From the NCBI GenBank assembly GCA_963803295.1, contig CAWDMC010000010.1, forward strand, positions 572,060-636,059: a DNA stretch of 64,000 nt, in the 5' to 3' direction. Source of the stretch: CAWDMC01 sp963803295 (GTDB lineage: Bacteria > Acidobacteriota > Terriglobia > UBA7540). Below the pieces are notes generated by a model. It had not been told where the DNA came from, did no database searches, and worked only from the letters and a program-made list of their open reading frames with translations. Positions 16,957 through 24,743 of the stretch are shown here, in pieces. The translations under genes were made by a program, and so were the position numbers. How positions within the stretch are numbered: the first letter of the stretch is position 1; each line of letters opens with the position of its first letter.

Positions 16957-19401
16957 ATGGGCAGACTATGGCAAGACGTGCGTTACGCTTTCCGGACGGT
17001 GTTGAAAACTCCGGGGTTTACCGCCGTTGTCGTGATTTCTATTGCGCTCGGTATTGCCGCGAACACCACCGTTTTCAGTATTGTGAATGGCCTGTTTCTG
17101 GGCGCCTTGCCGGTGAACGATGCTGAGCGTCTACTCAGCTTCGCTGACAACCGTTCCGACTTTTCGTATCCGGACTACCTCGACTATCGTGATCAGACGG
17201 GCCATGTCTTTGAGGGCGTTAGCGCAACCTTTCCAATCGCACCTGCCAGCCTGGGGGGTGTCGGCGAACCGGAACGTATTTGGGGGCAACTTGTCAGCGG
17301 AAACTTCTTTTCCGTGGTGGGCGCGAACCCGGTAGTTGGCCGGACCTTTTTGCCTGAGGAAGACAAAGTTCCTGGCCGCGACCCAGTCGTTGTTCTCAGT
17401 CATTCTCTTTGGCGGCGCCGCTTCGGCTCGGACCCAGGAGTTCAGGGTCGGACGGTGACTTTGAACGGGCTGCGTTTCAGCATAGTGGGCGTGGCTCCGT
17501 CTGGCTTTCATGGCGCCGTCCGCGGAATCCAGCCGGAGTTCTGGGTGCCGCTGGCGATGAACGAGCACATCATGCCGGACTTCGCCATGTTCCATATCAC
17601 CACGCAAAGGAACGCCCAGTGCTTGCTGCTGAATGCGCGGCTCAGGAACGGAGTAAGCCGCACCCAGGCAGCGGCCGCGGTGGAAGTGGTCAAGAGGCGC
17701 ATCGACGACACTTATCGCAAGGATGAGAAACGGCATCGTCCCCCACCCACGCTTGACGCTGCCGGCGGGTTGATTGACGGGAACGGCCCGAAGGCTCTGG
17801 GCTTGATCGGCGTCCTGATGGTTATGGTCAGCCTGGTCTTGATGGTTGCCTGTGCCAATGTGGCCAATCTGCTCTTGGCCCGAGCCACGACGCGGCAAAA
17901 GGAGCTTGCTGTTCGCGCGGCGATGGGTGCCGGCCGCGGGCAGTTGATGCGCCAACTGCTTACCGAGAGCGTCCTACTTGCGCTTGCCGGTGCAGCAGGC
18001 GGATTCCTGCTGGCAGTACTCGCGGCGAACGCGCTTTCCCGGATCGAGTTGCCGTTGCCATTGCCGATTGTGTTTGATTTTGCTCCCGACTTGCGCGTTC
18101 TTGTGTTTACGGCAGGACTGTCACTTCTAACCGCTCTGCTGTTCGGGCTCGCACCGGCGTTACGCGCCACGCGAGTGGATCTGGTGGCAGGGCTCAAAGA
18201 TGAAGCGACGGGTTTCAGAGGCTTGAGGAGCTTCGGCCTCCGCAACGGTCTGGTTTTGGCCCAAGTGGCGCTATCGGCAGTACTCTTGGCAGGCGCAGGC
18301 CTTTTTCTCCACAGCTTCCGCAATGCCTCCTCAATCGACATTGGCATGCAACCGGACAAGGTCCTGCTGCTGGCAGTTGATCCGAAACGCCAACATTACT
18401 CCCGCGAGAGAACGCAACAGTTCCTAGCGCACCTTCGGCGACGGATCTCGGCTCTGCCGGGAGTTCGTTCGGTGAGTTTTGCCGATAACATCCCGCTCAC
18501 CATCTTTGGCACGAACTATGACTTCAAGGCCGAAGGCGGCAAGGATCGGGACGAGCGAAAGATCAACGCGAATGTGTACACTGTGGGCAGCGGTTTCTTC
18601 GAGACAATGGGCATTCCGCTGCTTCGTGGCCGCGACTTCAATCGCCGCACCGACAACGAGCACGTCGCCATCATCAATGAAACCATGGCCTGGCAACTGT
18701 TCGGGAACGACGACCCGCTCGGCAGGCAGATGATTGGTGGGACAACTCGGTCCACCATCATCGGCGTGGCTCGAAACTCGAAGTCGCGCACGCTCGGCGA
18801 GGATCCGGCCAACTGCGCCTATCTGTTTCTCGAGGCGGCTCCAGAAAACATCGTCGGCTATTTCGGGATTACGATGGCCGTGAAGACGTGGGTCGATCCG
18901 CAGGGGCTGATTCGGCCCGTTCGTGGCGAGATTGCACAACTAGATCCCGACATGGCCATTTTCAGCACCGGGACGATGCAGGACCATGTCGATAAGTCGC
19001 TCCTGTTGCCGCGGGTTTTGGCTGCGTTACTCGGGATCTGTGGGGCTGTCGGGTTGACCCTGGCAGCAATCGGTTTGTACGGCGTGATGAGCTATTCAGT
19101 GCGTCGCCGCACGCGCGAGATTGGCATCCGCATGGCCCTCGGCGCCAAACCCGGAGGCGTACTGAGAATGGTGCTGCGCCAAGGCCTGACCCTAACCGCC
19201 GCAGGCTTGGCCATTGGTCTCGGGATAGCCCTAGTTTTGGGCCGTTTTGCGGCTAGCCTCTTGTACGGCATCAGCGGCACGGACACAGTGACGTTTGTCG
19301 TTGTTCCTGGTGTACTGCTCGCGGCGGCGCTTGTTGCAATCCTTTTCCCCGCTCGGCGCGCGGCCCACCTGGAGCCAACGGCGGCATTGCGATACGAATA
19401 G
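16957..19401 (+). CDS. ADOP-type ABC permease (MacB/FtsX-like)
   Basis: This is an inner-membrane protein of 814 residues of the type called Acidobacterial duplicated orphan permease (TIGR03434). It has a cytoplasmic start (GRLWQDVRYAFRTVLKTPGF), one membrane helix (VVVISIALGIAANTTVFSIV), a large MacB periplasmic domain, three helices, a second periplasmic domain with AxxxxxG blocks, and a final FtsX helix set ending GIRMALGAKPGGVLRMVLRQ. As usual for the type there is no ATPase gene beside it. Start 16957 follows GGGAGGC. These proteins are strongly expanded in Acidobacteriota, which supports the origin of the left segment. Confidence 0.92.
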   Translation: MGRLWQDVRYAFRTVLKTPGFTAVVVISIALGIAANTTVFSIVNGLFLGALPVNDAERLLSFADNRSDFSYPDYLDYRDQTGHVFEGVSATFPIAPASLGGVGEPERIWGQLVSGNFFSVVGANPVVGRTFLPEEDKVPGRDPVVVLSHSLWRRRFGSDPGVQGRTVTLNGLRFSIVGVAPSGFHGAVRGIQPEFWVPLAMNEHIMPDFAMFHITTQRNAQCLLLNARLRNGVSRTQAAAAVEVVKRRIDDTYRKDEKRHRPPPTLDAAGGLIDGNGPKALGLIGVLMVMVSLVLMVACANVANLLLARATTRQKELAVRAAMGAGRGQLMRQLLTESVLLALAGAAGGFLLAVLAANALSRIELPLPLPIVFDFAPDLRVLVFTAGLSLLTALLFGLAPALRATRVDLVAGLKDEATGFRGLRSFGLRNGLVLAQVALSAVLLAGAGLFLHSFRNASSIDIGMQPDKVLLLAVDPKRQHYSRERTQQFLAHLRRRISALPGVRSVSFADNIPLTIFGTNYDFKAEGGKDRDERKINANVYTVGSGFFETMGIPLLRGRDFNRRTDNEHVAIINETMAWQLFGNDDPLGRQMIGGTTRSTIIGVARNSKSRTLGEDPANCAYLFLEAAPENIVGYFGITMAVKTWVDPQGLIRPVRGEIAQLDPDMAIFSTGTMQDHVDKSLLLPRVLAALLGICGAVGLTLAAIGLYGVMSYSVRRRTREIGIRMALGAKPGGVLRMVLRQGLTLTAAGLAIGLGIALVLGRFAASLLYGISGTDTVTFVVVPGVLLAAALVAILFPARRAAHLEPTAALRYE

Positions 19402-19429
19402 CGGAAGTCCGATTATTCTTGCTGCGTCA

Positions 19430-19729
19430 TTACCAGGATCTTCGCTTGGCGGGACGGTGCTTGGCGCGATACTCTTCGAATTCCGCGTCTGAGACGGTGG
19501 AGCGAGGCGCAATGACCTCGCCACTAGCTTCGAGGTCCATTTGCTTTCTCAATTTTTGATAGCAGATGTCAGGTGCGTCCTGGTAGGGCACGGCGTGCTG
19601 GACGAAAGCCTGGTTCGAAATCGTGAAGGTGAAATCCCGCGTGGGGACCACCGCCTTGGCATCGATAACCTGGTAATTGTAGTCACGACCGCGAGACTTA
19701 AGTTCGAAACCAAGATAGCGGATCTGCAT
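19430..19729 (-). CDS. Small hypothetical protein downstream of csp
   Basis: This 99-residue soluble protein begins MQIRYLGFELKSRGRDYNYQ and has a charged C-terminus (EFEEYRAKHRPAKRRSW). The phrase TISNQAFVQHAVPYQDAPDI suggests a compact alpha/beta domain. I do not know the family. Start 19729 is preferred over 19735 because AAGGGGA lies 6 bases before it. It lies 90 bases downstream of the cold-shock gene on the same strand, separated by a strong hairpin, so partial read-through co-expression is possible. Confidence 0.6.
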   Translation of the reverse strand: MQIRYLGFELKSRGRDYNYQVIDAKAVVPTRDFTFTISNQAFVQHAVPYQDAPDICYQKLRKQMDLEASGEVIAPRSTVSDAEFEEYRAKHRPAKRRSW

Positions 19730-19771
19730 CCACATTCCCCTTTCGCGGTGTCAGATCGGATTTCTGGAGCG

Positions 19772-19804
19772 CCGGCCCGCGCTCCGAGAAGAAACGCGGG
19801 CCGG
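19772..19804 (-). terminator. Strong GC hairpin between csp and downstream gene
   Basis: CCGGCCCGCG and CGCGGGCCGG form a perfect 10-base stem around a 13-base loop, starting 15 bases after the csp stop codon. No T-run follows on the minus strand, so it may stabilise the csp mRNA end or act as a partial terminator instead of a full one. Confidence 0.55.
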
Positions 19805-19818
19805 ATGCCTGGCTGGTT

Positions 19819-20025
19819 TTACAGCTTCGTAACGTTTTCCGCCTGGAATCCCTTGGGACCTTTGGTTACGGTGAATTCCACCGAGTCGCCTTCGTTCAAC
19901 GTTTTGAACCCTTCCGCCTGAATTGCAGTGTGGTGTACAAAAACGTCATCCCCGGAAGCGCGCTGGATGAATCCATAGCCCTTCGCATTATTGAACCACT
20001 TCACCGTACCTTGTTCTCTGTCCAT
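19819..20025 (-). CDS. csp: Cold-shock protein
   Basis: This is a single cold-shock domain of 68 residues that binds single-stranded RNA and DNA as an RNA chaperone. RNP1 is KGYGFIQ and RNP2 is DVFVHHTAI, both intact, with GTVKWFNNAKG before them. Length and sequence are typical. The leader of over 60 bases contains a terminator-like hairpin, as in other csp genes where leader structure controls expression with temperature. A 10-base GC stem follows the stop. Confidence 0.96.
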   Translation of the reverse strand: MDREQGTVKWFNNAKGYGFIQRASGDDVFVHHTAIQAEGFKTLNEGDSVEFTVTKGPKGFQAENVTKL

Positions 20026-20090
20026 ATTCTTCTATGTTCCTTTGGTTTTTGAAAAATGTTCTTGCTCTGCTCCCGCAACCGCCTAAAAGC

Positions 20091-20116
20091 AAAAAAGGCC
20101 ACGAGATTCTGTGGCC
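20091..20116 (-). terminator. Terminator or attenuator ahead of csp
   Basis: On the minus strand GGCCAC and GTGGCC pair around an 8-base loop and are followed by six T residues, a standard intrinsic terminator. It lies 66 bases before the csp start. It either ends a transcript coming from the region of the molybdoprotein gene or attenuates a longer csp leader. Confidence 0.75.
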
Positions 20117-20202
20117 CTTCGTCCGTTAGCTAACCGGTCACAAAAACTGATCAAGGCCAGTAGTATACCGGCTAATCAACCAAAAAGCTACATTAAATTC
20201 CG

Positions 20203-20260
20203 CTTACTCCCCTCGACTTCGGCTTAGAGTCGAAGTTGCGAGCTTGCGGGAGTGTGTAAG
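20203..20260. other. Nested stem-loop element
   Basis: An inner stem CTCGACTTCG (20212-20221) pairs with CGAAGT-tg-CGAG, and an outer arm CTTACTCCC pairs with GGGA and GTAAG across a small bulge. The 58-base element lies between the molybdoprotein and csp genes. It could be the 3' hairpin of the upstream gene or a small structured RNA. There is no T-run directly after it on either strand. Confidence 0.4.
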
Positions 20261-20313
20261 TGATCCAGCAAACCTCACATTAGGTCCCGCTGAACGGCGC
20301 CGGAGGAGTTCGC

Positions 20314-21330
20314 TCACGCGACGGTGATTTTGATCTCTTCCTGGCCGGTGGCGCCATCCGGGAAGTTGTCGCGCGGAGTCCAGCCTTCAACCCGGCCCTT
20401 GCCATCGATCGTCCGCAGCCGGAGGCCATAGGCGCCGGGTTTAGGGCTCACCCACACGTACTTCCAGAACGACCATGTAAGCGGCGAAGGGTTGCTATAG
20501 AGATCGGCAGGTTGCCACGAGACACCGCCATCGAAACTGATCTCCACGGTTCGAATGCCGTCGAGATTGCCGATGGCGTAGCCGGTGAGCTCAAAGTTGC
20601 GGCCGGAGATTGTCGCCCCATCCTTTAAGTCAGTGAAACGAGCGTGCGCCCAGCGCTCGCAATCGTCGCTCCAGCCCTTGCTCTCCCAATAACCGAGATA
20701 GTGCTCGTTAACAAACTCGATGCGCGTGATCCATTTGGGTTGCTTCATGCCGAACTTGCCGGGAATGAAGACCCGCGCCGGGTAGCCGTGGACCGGCGAA
20801 AGTGTCTCGCCATTCATGCGGTAGGCGAGGAAATTGTGCTCGTTCCACATGCGCTCAAGAGGATGGCCGCTGGAGAACCCTTCGGCGGCATGGATCACGG
20901 CGTAGTGGGCCTGCGCCGTAGGCCGCGCGCGCTCCAGCAACGGTTTCAGCGGGGTTCCTATCCAGCGGGCATTGCCGATGGCGCGACCCCGGATCGAGTT
21001 CGAGATGCACTCCAGGGTCAATTCCTTCTCAATGGCAGGGAGCGCCAGCAGATCCTGATAGCTGAGACTGAAAGGATGCTCTACCAGGCCATCGACCTTC
21101 AGTTGCCAGCGGGAGGCGTCGATCTTGGGGGTTCCGCCCTTTGAAGTGACGTAGAAGTCGGCATTGGGGGTAATAGCCATAAGCGCTGCCTTCGCGCCGT
21201 ACTGCTCCCACTCCTTAGCCGACACGCTTACGGGATTGGCCAGACCATTCATCCAGCCGTTGACCACCGCATATTCCACTAGCCCGATGCCGCCCGCCAC
21301 CGCCGCGATAACGAAAGTCCGACGTTGCAT
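20314..21330 (-). CDS. Sulfite-oxidase-fold molybdopterin protein
   Basis: This protein of 338 residues has a twin-arginine-like leader (MQRRTFVIAAVAGGIGLVEY), so it is probably exported folded with its molybdenum cofactor. The oxidoreductase domain carries the Cys ligand in LTLECISNSIRG. The Moco-binding HPLERMWNEHNFLAYRMNGE and HGYPARVFIPGKFGMKQPKW follow, and a C-terminal Ig-like dimerisation domain includes VEISFDGGVSWQPADL. It belongs to the sulfite oxidase/MsrP superfamily. No MsrQ membrane partner is adjacent, and the Ig domain makes it closer to sulfite dehydrogenase/YedY-like oxidases. Start 21330 follows AAGGTAG. Confidence 0.88.
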   Translation of the reverse strand: MQRRTFVIAAVAGGIGLVEYAVVNGWMNGLANPVSVSAKEWEQYGAKAALMAITPNADFYVTSKGGTPKIDASRWQLKVDGLVEHPFSLSYQDLLALPAIEKELTLECISNSIRGRAIGNARWIGTPLKPLLERARPTAQAHYAVIHAAEGFSSGHPLERMWNEHNFLAYRMNGETLSPVHGYPARVFIPGKFGMKQPKWITRIEFVNEHYLGYWESKGWSDDCERWAHARFTDLKDGATISGRNFELTGYAIGNLDGIRTVEISFDGGVSWQPADLYSNPSPLTWSFWKYVWVSPKPGAYGLRLRTIDGKGRVEGWTPRDNFPDGATGQEEIKITVA

Positions 21331-21501
21331 ATTCGCTACCTTAAACCCACTCTCGTTCGGTATCGTTGAAGTCAACGTGACCGAGATTTTCCCGCTCAGT
21401 CGTATCCAGTTGATGAGGGAATTCCTCGATGCGATTCACAATGGTGGCGGGCTGAGATCCTTTCCTTACCAACTGCCTCCGTAAGCGTGGTATCGCCCGG
21501 G

Positions 21502-22794
21502 CTATCGAAAGTAGGTACCGCCCCAGAGTAAACCTGGGCCCACTGCAGCGAGGAAGATGAGAGCGCGGGCAGGCGGAACGCTGGTGGCCCGTGCACTGCT
21601 CAACGCCATGCACAAGCTGACCCCGCAGGTGGCTGAGCCCAGATTCCCCGAAGTTCTGGAGATCAACGTGACTTTCTCCAACGGGATTTTCGCTCTCCGG
21701 GCGAGGATCTCAACAACCCTGGGATTCGGTTCGTGAAAAGCGAAGTAACTAACCTCAGAGCGTGATTTACCACTCAAGTTCTCGATCCGGCTCAGAGTGC
21801 GCTCCAAAGTCGAAACCGCAGTGCCCGCCAGTTGCTCGCCTCTAAACTGGACCTCAATTTCGGAGTTGCGCGGCAACGATACCCGGAGTGAAGAGGCAAA
21901 CGTTCCCGAACAACCCCAAACGAAGTCTCCCGCCGTGGGCATTTCACTGTTGTTCCCCGGACCAGACCGCGCCAGCACAAAGGCGCAGGCGCCGTCTCCA
22001 AACAAGCCTCGAAACTCTCCCGGAATTTGCGGGGAAGAAAGCCGGCGAGTGTTAACCTCCGCGGCAACCACAAGCGCAACGCCGTGCCGGGAATCAGCCA
22101 GAAGAGCTTTCGCGGTGGCCAAGGCGTGAATCAAGCCAACGCAGGCTCCGCCCACGTCGATCGCACCGCAAGACTCCGGTAGGAGCAAGAGTGAATGCAG
22201 GCTCGCAGAGAGCGACGGAAAGCCGCTAAACGTGGCGGAAGTCACGACCACAAAGTCGACCGTTTCGGCGGCCATCTTCGCCATGTCGAGCGCGCTTTCA
22301 GCCGCTCTCGCGGCAAGCACGAGTTCATTTTCGACATCGTCCGCCCTGCGCACCGACTCGATTCCCGCCCCGTCACGAAAGGTCCCGGGCGCCACACCGC
22401 ACTGACGTTCGATTTCCTCCGCGCCAACTCGGAGAGAGCCGAGCGCAAATCCCCAACCGAATATTGAGGCAGCAACGCCTACGCTCCTTGAACCCTGAGA
22501 TTCTTCGCGTTCAGGGGTCCGCTCAATAGTCCCGCCGCCAACCACTTCGCAAGAAGCTTCGACGAGCGCATGAATGCTCTGCGGCCGGCTCTTGGGCCAA
22601 ACGCTCCCAAAATTGCGGATACCAGCGGCTTCCTCGAGGGCGGAGACGATCGCGACCCATCCCATGGAGTCGATCAACCCAGCCTTAACCAAGTCTTCCT
22701 CGTCTCGGGGCATTGGCGTACCTGGTGGAAGTTCAAGTGAAACAGAACTCCGCACTAAATGGAGTGCCCGGGCCTCGGTCCACGGATGCCTCAT
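21502..22794 (-). CDS. ACP domain fused to KASIII-like ketoacyl synthase
   Basis: This is a two-part protein of 430 residues. Residues 1-75 look like an acyl carrier protein: the motif GLIDSMGWVAIVSALEE provides Ser43 for 4'-phosphopantetheine. Residues 105-430 form a thiolase fold of the FabH/KASIII type with the triad Cys218 (DVGGACVG), His354 (FAFHEPNPR) and Asn384 (TSGNLGSAT) all in place, plus the glycine-rich GLFGDGACAFVL. It would condense acyl groups while tethering its own carrier. It is the last gene of the DUF488-DUF488-dual-OB group, 19 bases after the dual-OB gene, with a clear AAGGAG site. Confidence 0.75.
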   Translation of the reverse strand: MRHPWTEARALHLVRSSVSLELPPGTPMPRDEEDLVKAGLIDSMGWVAIVSALEEAAGIRNFGSVWPKSRPQSIHALVEASCEVVGGGTIERTPEREESQGSRSVGVAASIFGWGFALGSLRVGAEEIERQCGVAPGTFRDGAGIESVRRADDVENELVLAARAAESALDMAKMAAETVDFVVVTSATFSGFPSLSASLHSLLLLPESCGAIDVGGACVGLIHALATAKALLADSRHGVALVVAAEVNTRRLSSPQIPGEFRGLFGDGACAFVLARSGPGNNSEMPTAGDFVWGCSGTFASSLRVSLPRNSEIEVQFRGEQLAGTAVSTLERTLSRIENLSGKSRSEVSYFAFHEPNPRVVEILARRAKIPLEKVTLISRTSGNLGSATCGVSLCMALSSARATSVPPARALIFLAAVGPGLLWGGTYFR

Positions 22795-22813
22795 CGGAAG
22801 CTCCTTGATATCT

Positions 22814-23551
22814 CTACAGCAGGTCCAACCAGGATTCAGCGGGCTGAGGAAAAAGAGAGTCAAGCATCAACCAGCATTGCTGATCGGCTTGGGGTCGCGG
22901 AAGCCCGATGCGGGCGAGCCGTTGCATACTTACCAACAGGAAGTTGCGAACTCGCCCGTTGAGGAACCGCTCGGCAAACGCCAGCGCGTCTGACCTCTGG
23001 ATCCGCTGAAAAAGCTGGCCGGCAAAGCGGCGCCATTCGCGGTCCACAACCGGAATGCTGGACACGCGCTCGTTGGAGGTCAAGGTCACGTCCGCACGAA
23101 GATTAAAGCCTGCAGGCTCGGGGAACAGACGAAACCTCAGGTTCACGTATTCGCACCCGCATACCGAACGCACCGCGTCCGAAGGTGACACCCAAAGCGC
23201 TCGCCCGCCCCCGGTACTCGCTTGGACAGGACAACCAAAAAGATGCTCGAGGTCAGGTGAGACCTCTGCCCTCCTCAGGCACTGCACCAGTTCGTCCTCG
23301 CCCAACGAGCGCCCCCTGCCGTTAAGCCCGAAGGTTTGCACATCCTCAACATGCGGCTGCGCGACCCGCATCGGCCGGGCATTGAATCCCACATAATCCC
23401 CGCGCCGCCATGAAAACGGGTCACGCCACGCGAAGCCCCAAGGGGGCAAAGGTCGAATCGAGCGGAATCGATCCGCAGAGATTTGTTCGAGCCCGATCAC
23501 ACAGTAACCCGGCCCCATCACCGTGATGTCAGAAAGAATCAGTTCTGGCAT
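22814..23551 (-). CDS. Dual-OB-like domain protein
   Basis: This is a soluble protein of 245 residues. It opens MPELILSDITVMGPGYCVIG and contains FRSIRPLPPWGFAWRDPFSW, PHVEDVQTFG and a CGCEYVNLRF segment. The pattern matches what I recall as a dual OB-fold (DuOB) family that co-occurs with DUF488 genes, thought to bind nucleic acid or nucleotides. I cannot verify this without a profile search. The stop is 19 bases from the ACP-KASIII start and the start is 4 bases after the second DUF488 gene, so all belong to one tight operon. Confidence 0.6.
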   Translation of the reverse strand: MPELILSDITVMGPGYCVIGLEQISADRFRSIRPLPPWGFAWRDPFSWRRGDYVGFNARPMRVAQPHVEDVQTFGLNGRGRSLGEDELVQCLRRAEVSPDLEHLFGCPVQASTGGGRALWVSPSDAVRSVCGCEYVNLRFRLFPEPAGFNLRADVTLTSNERVSSIPVVDREWRRFAGQLFQRIQRSDALAFAERFLNGRVRNFLLVSMQRLARIGLPRPQADQQCWLMLDSLFPQPAESWLDLL

Positions 23552-23555
23552 CTTG

Positions 23556-24047
23556 CTAGACCTTCGACTTGCGCCCACGGCGACGATTGACTATCACGAG
23601 GTGCTTCACTTCAAATTCGTGCCCAAGCTCGATCCCCTGCTTGGCGATCATCTCGGCGACAAGCCGGCGGTGGCATTTCTCGGGACCGGGTTCGGAGCAG
23701 AGGAGCGCAACCCGCCCCTCGAATTTGGCAAGTTCCAAGTTCTCCAGAATATGCCGCTGTTCCATGAGTTCGAGAAAGGAGGTCTCGTATTGTTGCCAGT
23801 CTCGCGTGGCCTGGTAAGCCTGACGAATTTCCGGGCTTGGAGCCAGGAGAGGTTCGTAGACGTATTCGATCCCCAATAGACAGTGGAGGAAGAAGGCGAT
23901 ATCGGGGAACTTTGCGAACCCCGAAAGCTGGCCGACCCGGTTCTCGCGAATGTCCATCACCCTTTGAACTCCGGCATCCTGCAAGAGTCCAAAGAACTGT
24001 TCCGCCGTCTTTTGAGTGAAGCCAATGGTAAACAGCGTGGTGCTCAT
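23556..24047 (-). CDS. DUF488 family protein (second copy)
   Basis: This protein has 163 residues. LFTIGFTQKTAEQFFGLLQD and VQRVMDIRENRVGQLSGFA form the N-terminal DUF488 pattern. ALLCSEPGPEKCHRRLVAEM supplies the CxE...CHR motif that marks the family and suggests a catalytic or metal-binding Cys/His site. Biochemical function is unknown. It differs from its upstream neighbour in the DVR motif (DIRENR instead of DVRSQPR), so the two may be non-redundant. The gap to the preceding gene is 7 bases. I reject longer starts because they would overlap that gene. Confidence 0.85.
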   Translation of the reverse strand: MSTTLFTIGFTQKTAEQFFGLLQDAGVQRVMDIRENRVGQLSGFAKFPDIAFFLHCLLGIEYVYEPLLAPSPEIRQAYQATRDWQQYETSFLELMEQRHILENLELAKFEGRVALLCSEPGPEKCHRRLVAEMIAKQGIELGHEFEVKHLVIVNRRRGRKSKV

Positions 24048-24054
24048 GGGCAGG

Positions 24055-24720
24055 CTACCAGCGGTCAACCGCAAGCGGGTCAACGCGGTGGGCAAACTTT
24101 CCCGCCTGCAGCTCGTAAGCGTCCTCCAAGGCATCTGCTCGAGCTTGGGGAAACAAGGTGTTCGCGGCGACCCCGGCGAAGCCATGGGCGTTCAGCAGTC
24201 TATCCTCCGCCTCTTCCTGGCCTTCGATCCGTGAGCCCTTCCGAATATGCAAGGGCCGAATCCCCATTCGCGTGAGCTCGGGGCAAATCATAAGAAATCT
24301 GTGACACTGCAGCGGATCCTCTTCAGCGCAGACGAGAGCACACGAAGCACGCTCAAGCTCGCTTAAGACGCGTTCGAGACCAGCGCGAAAGGCGTAGGAC
24401 TTCCGCCTGAGCTTATAGTCAACAACCCCGTCGAGCCGGTAGGTGTCAGGGTCATCCGGGCGTCCTCCCAACTCGTCACCCAAAAAAAGGTAACCGATGC
24501 CTGCGCTTTCGACCAAATTTTGAAAGTGCGGCTGGCAGAAGTGCGGAAATCGCCCCAGTCGCGGCTGGCTGCGTACATCAATCAGAAGGCCAATGGACCG
24601 GTCCTTGAGCAGCTCGATGAATTGCGAAGACTCCAGGTTAGAGTGGCCCACCGTGAAGAGAGGTCGACGACTCTGTTCAATGACCGTCGGTGGTGTAAGC
24701 TGGGCGTGACCCTGGGCCAT
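24055..24720 (-). CDS. DUF488 family protein (first copy)
   Basis: This protein of 221 residues has an N-terminal extension before the DUF488 core. The motifs LFTVGHSNLESSQFIELLKD, LLIDVRSQPRLGRFPHF, YLFLGDELGGRPDDPDTY and ALVCAEEDPLQCHRFLMI are all canonical. The C-terminal 45 residues are charged. It is followed by the divergent second copy. Tandem DUF488 genes next to a dual-OB gene recur in bacterial genomes and are suspected to act together, but no activity is established. The start lies 23 bases after the TonB-like gene. Confidence 0.88.
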   Translation of the reverse strand: MAQGHAQLTPPTVIEQSRRPLFTVGHSNLESSQFIELLKDRSIGLLIDVRSQPRLGRFPHFCQPHFQNLVESAGIGYLFLGDELGGRPDDPDTYRLDGVVDYKLRRKSYAFRAGLERVLSELERASCALVCAEEDPLQCHRFLMICPELTRMGIRPLHIRKGSRIEGQEEAEDRLLNAHGFAGVAANTLFPQARADALEDAYELQAGKFAHRVDPLAVDRW

Positions 24721-24743
24721 GATCGGCGGCGCTCCTCGAGGAT

